DNA of 64,000 nt, taken from the NCBI RefSeq assembly GCF_029952445.1, contig NZ_JAQPPK010000015.1, positions 61,873-125,872 on the forward strand. Reading direction: 5' to 3'. This document shows positions 63,760 to 64,000 of this stretch, in pieces. The stretch comes from Paenarthrobacter nitroguajacolicus (GTDB lineage Bacteria; Actinomycetota; Actinomycetes; Actinomycetales; Micrococcaceae). Both the position numbers and the translations under genes were made by a program. Numbering within the stretch: the first letter of the stretch is position 1; each line of letters opens with the position of its first letter. Under the pieces are notes generated by a model, which saw only the letters and a program-made list of their open reading frames with translations, was not told where the DNA came from and did no database searches.

Positions 63760-63874
63760 GACGCTCTCTTACATCCCGCCGGTTTTGGCGCGTCGCTCTC
63801 TCACATCCCGCACCCTTCGCTGGGTCGCTCTCTCACATCCCGCACCCTTCGCTGGGTCGCTCTCTCACATCCCG
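63760..63874. repeat. 32-bp tandem repeat array
   Basis: Period of exactly 32 bases. Unit begins GTCGCTCTCTCACATCCCGC and continues ACCCTTCGCTGG. Copies: a degenerate one (63760-63791, conserved in its first 20 bases), two identical (63792-63823, 63824-63855), and a 19-base partial (63856-63874) cut off at TGAACTG. Units are contiguous, with no spacers. Confidence 0.95.
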
Positions 63875-64000
63875 TGAACTGCTCCCCTGAAGTTGGACTG
63901 AGATTTTCAGTTCCGATTTGAGGGGAGCAGTTTTTTGAGTTCGCGTAGTTCTTTGTCTGTGGTGCAGCGCGTGTCGGCTGTAGCGTGTTTTGAGAGGGGT
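63875..64000. mobile_element. Possible end of an insertion sequence (IS3-family-like terminus)
   Basis: TGAACTGCTCCCCTGAAGTTGGACT (first 20 bases at 63875-63894) resembles the terminal inverted repeats of IS150-group IS3 elements, and it starts precisely where the tandem repeat is cut. AACTGCTCCCCT (63877-63888) recurs inverted as AGGGGAGCAGTT (63921-63932) followed by T6, so a terminator-like hairpin is an alternative reading. The remaining 70 bases show no recognisable transposase; on the minus strand a short frame ends ELRELKKLLPSNRN. The element, if real, continues beyond the window. Confidence 0.35.

Noticed and set aside
63760..63874. CRISPR array
   Set aside because: The 32-bp units are contiguous with no unique spacers, and no cas gene is in the window.

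Overview
The window is a 64 kb piece of a high-GC actinobacterial chromosome. Gene content and order point to the Micrococcaceae, most likely Arthrobacter or Paenarthrobacter. Several blocks match gene neighbourhoods I know from Mycobacterium tuberculosis: O-methyltransferase / sigE / anti-sigma / tatB / mrp (Rv1220c to Rv1229c); rhlE-type helicase, DUF3107, TetR and moeZ (Rv3211 to Rv3206c); and ATL / adnA / adnB / nudC / uvrD2 / PDZ-Lon / UPF0182 (Rv3204 to Rv3193c). This assignment rests on recognition, not on a database search.

Layout. 1-3.6 kb: the end of dapE, then a gluABCD-type glutamate/polar amino-acid ABC transporter on the minus strand. 3.7-6.6 kb: LOG-family hydrolase, small DivIVA-domain protein, PIG-V-like glycosyltransferase, DUF3117 protein. 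6.7-13.6 kb: envelope-stress block (O-methyltransferase, SigE, zinc anti-sigma factor, TatB), then Mrp, DUF1003, a soluble MgtE-N/CBS protein and a GSP17M-like membrane protein. 13.7-21.2 kb: Xaa-Pro aminopeptidase, PHP phosphoesterase, MarC, orphan DNA methyltransferase, DEAD-box helicase, RNB ribonuclease. 21.3-24.9 kb: thiE divergent from a TPP-riboswitch-led thiO-thiS-thiG operon, then a pterin dehydratase. 24.9-28.5 kb: small membrane protein, DUF3107, TetR, MoeZ, SDR.

28.5-40 kb: almost the whole heme pathway. hemA diverges from hemE-hemY-hemQ-hemH-hemC-hemD-hemB-(LLM flavin oxidoreductase)-hemL. HemQ together with HemY and a cysteine-rich HemH indicates the coproporphyrin-dependent route used by Gram-positive bacteria. 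40-44.2 kb: GH3 lipoprotein and a second polar amino-acid ABC transporter with a symmetric upstream site. 44.2-57.5 kb: DNA maintenance block (DEDDh exonuclease, alkyltransferase-like protein, AdnA and AdnB motor-nucleases, a phosphotransferase-fold protein lacking a catalytic Asp, NudC, UvrD2, YgjP-type peptidase). 57.6-63.5 kb: DUF2342 zincin, PDZ-Lon protease, UPF0182 protein. The window ends with an initiator tRNA-Met gene, a 32-bp tandem repeat array and what may be the end of an insertion sequence.

The region is chromosomal core with almost no accessory DNA. I found no CRISPR array, prophage, toxin-antitoxin or defence island. The least ordinary items are the degenerate kinase next to adnAB, the flavin oxidoreductase inside the heme operon, the solitary DNA methyltransferase, and exact tandem duplications sitting at gene 3' ends.
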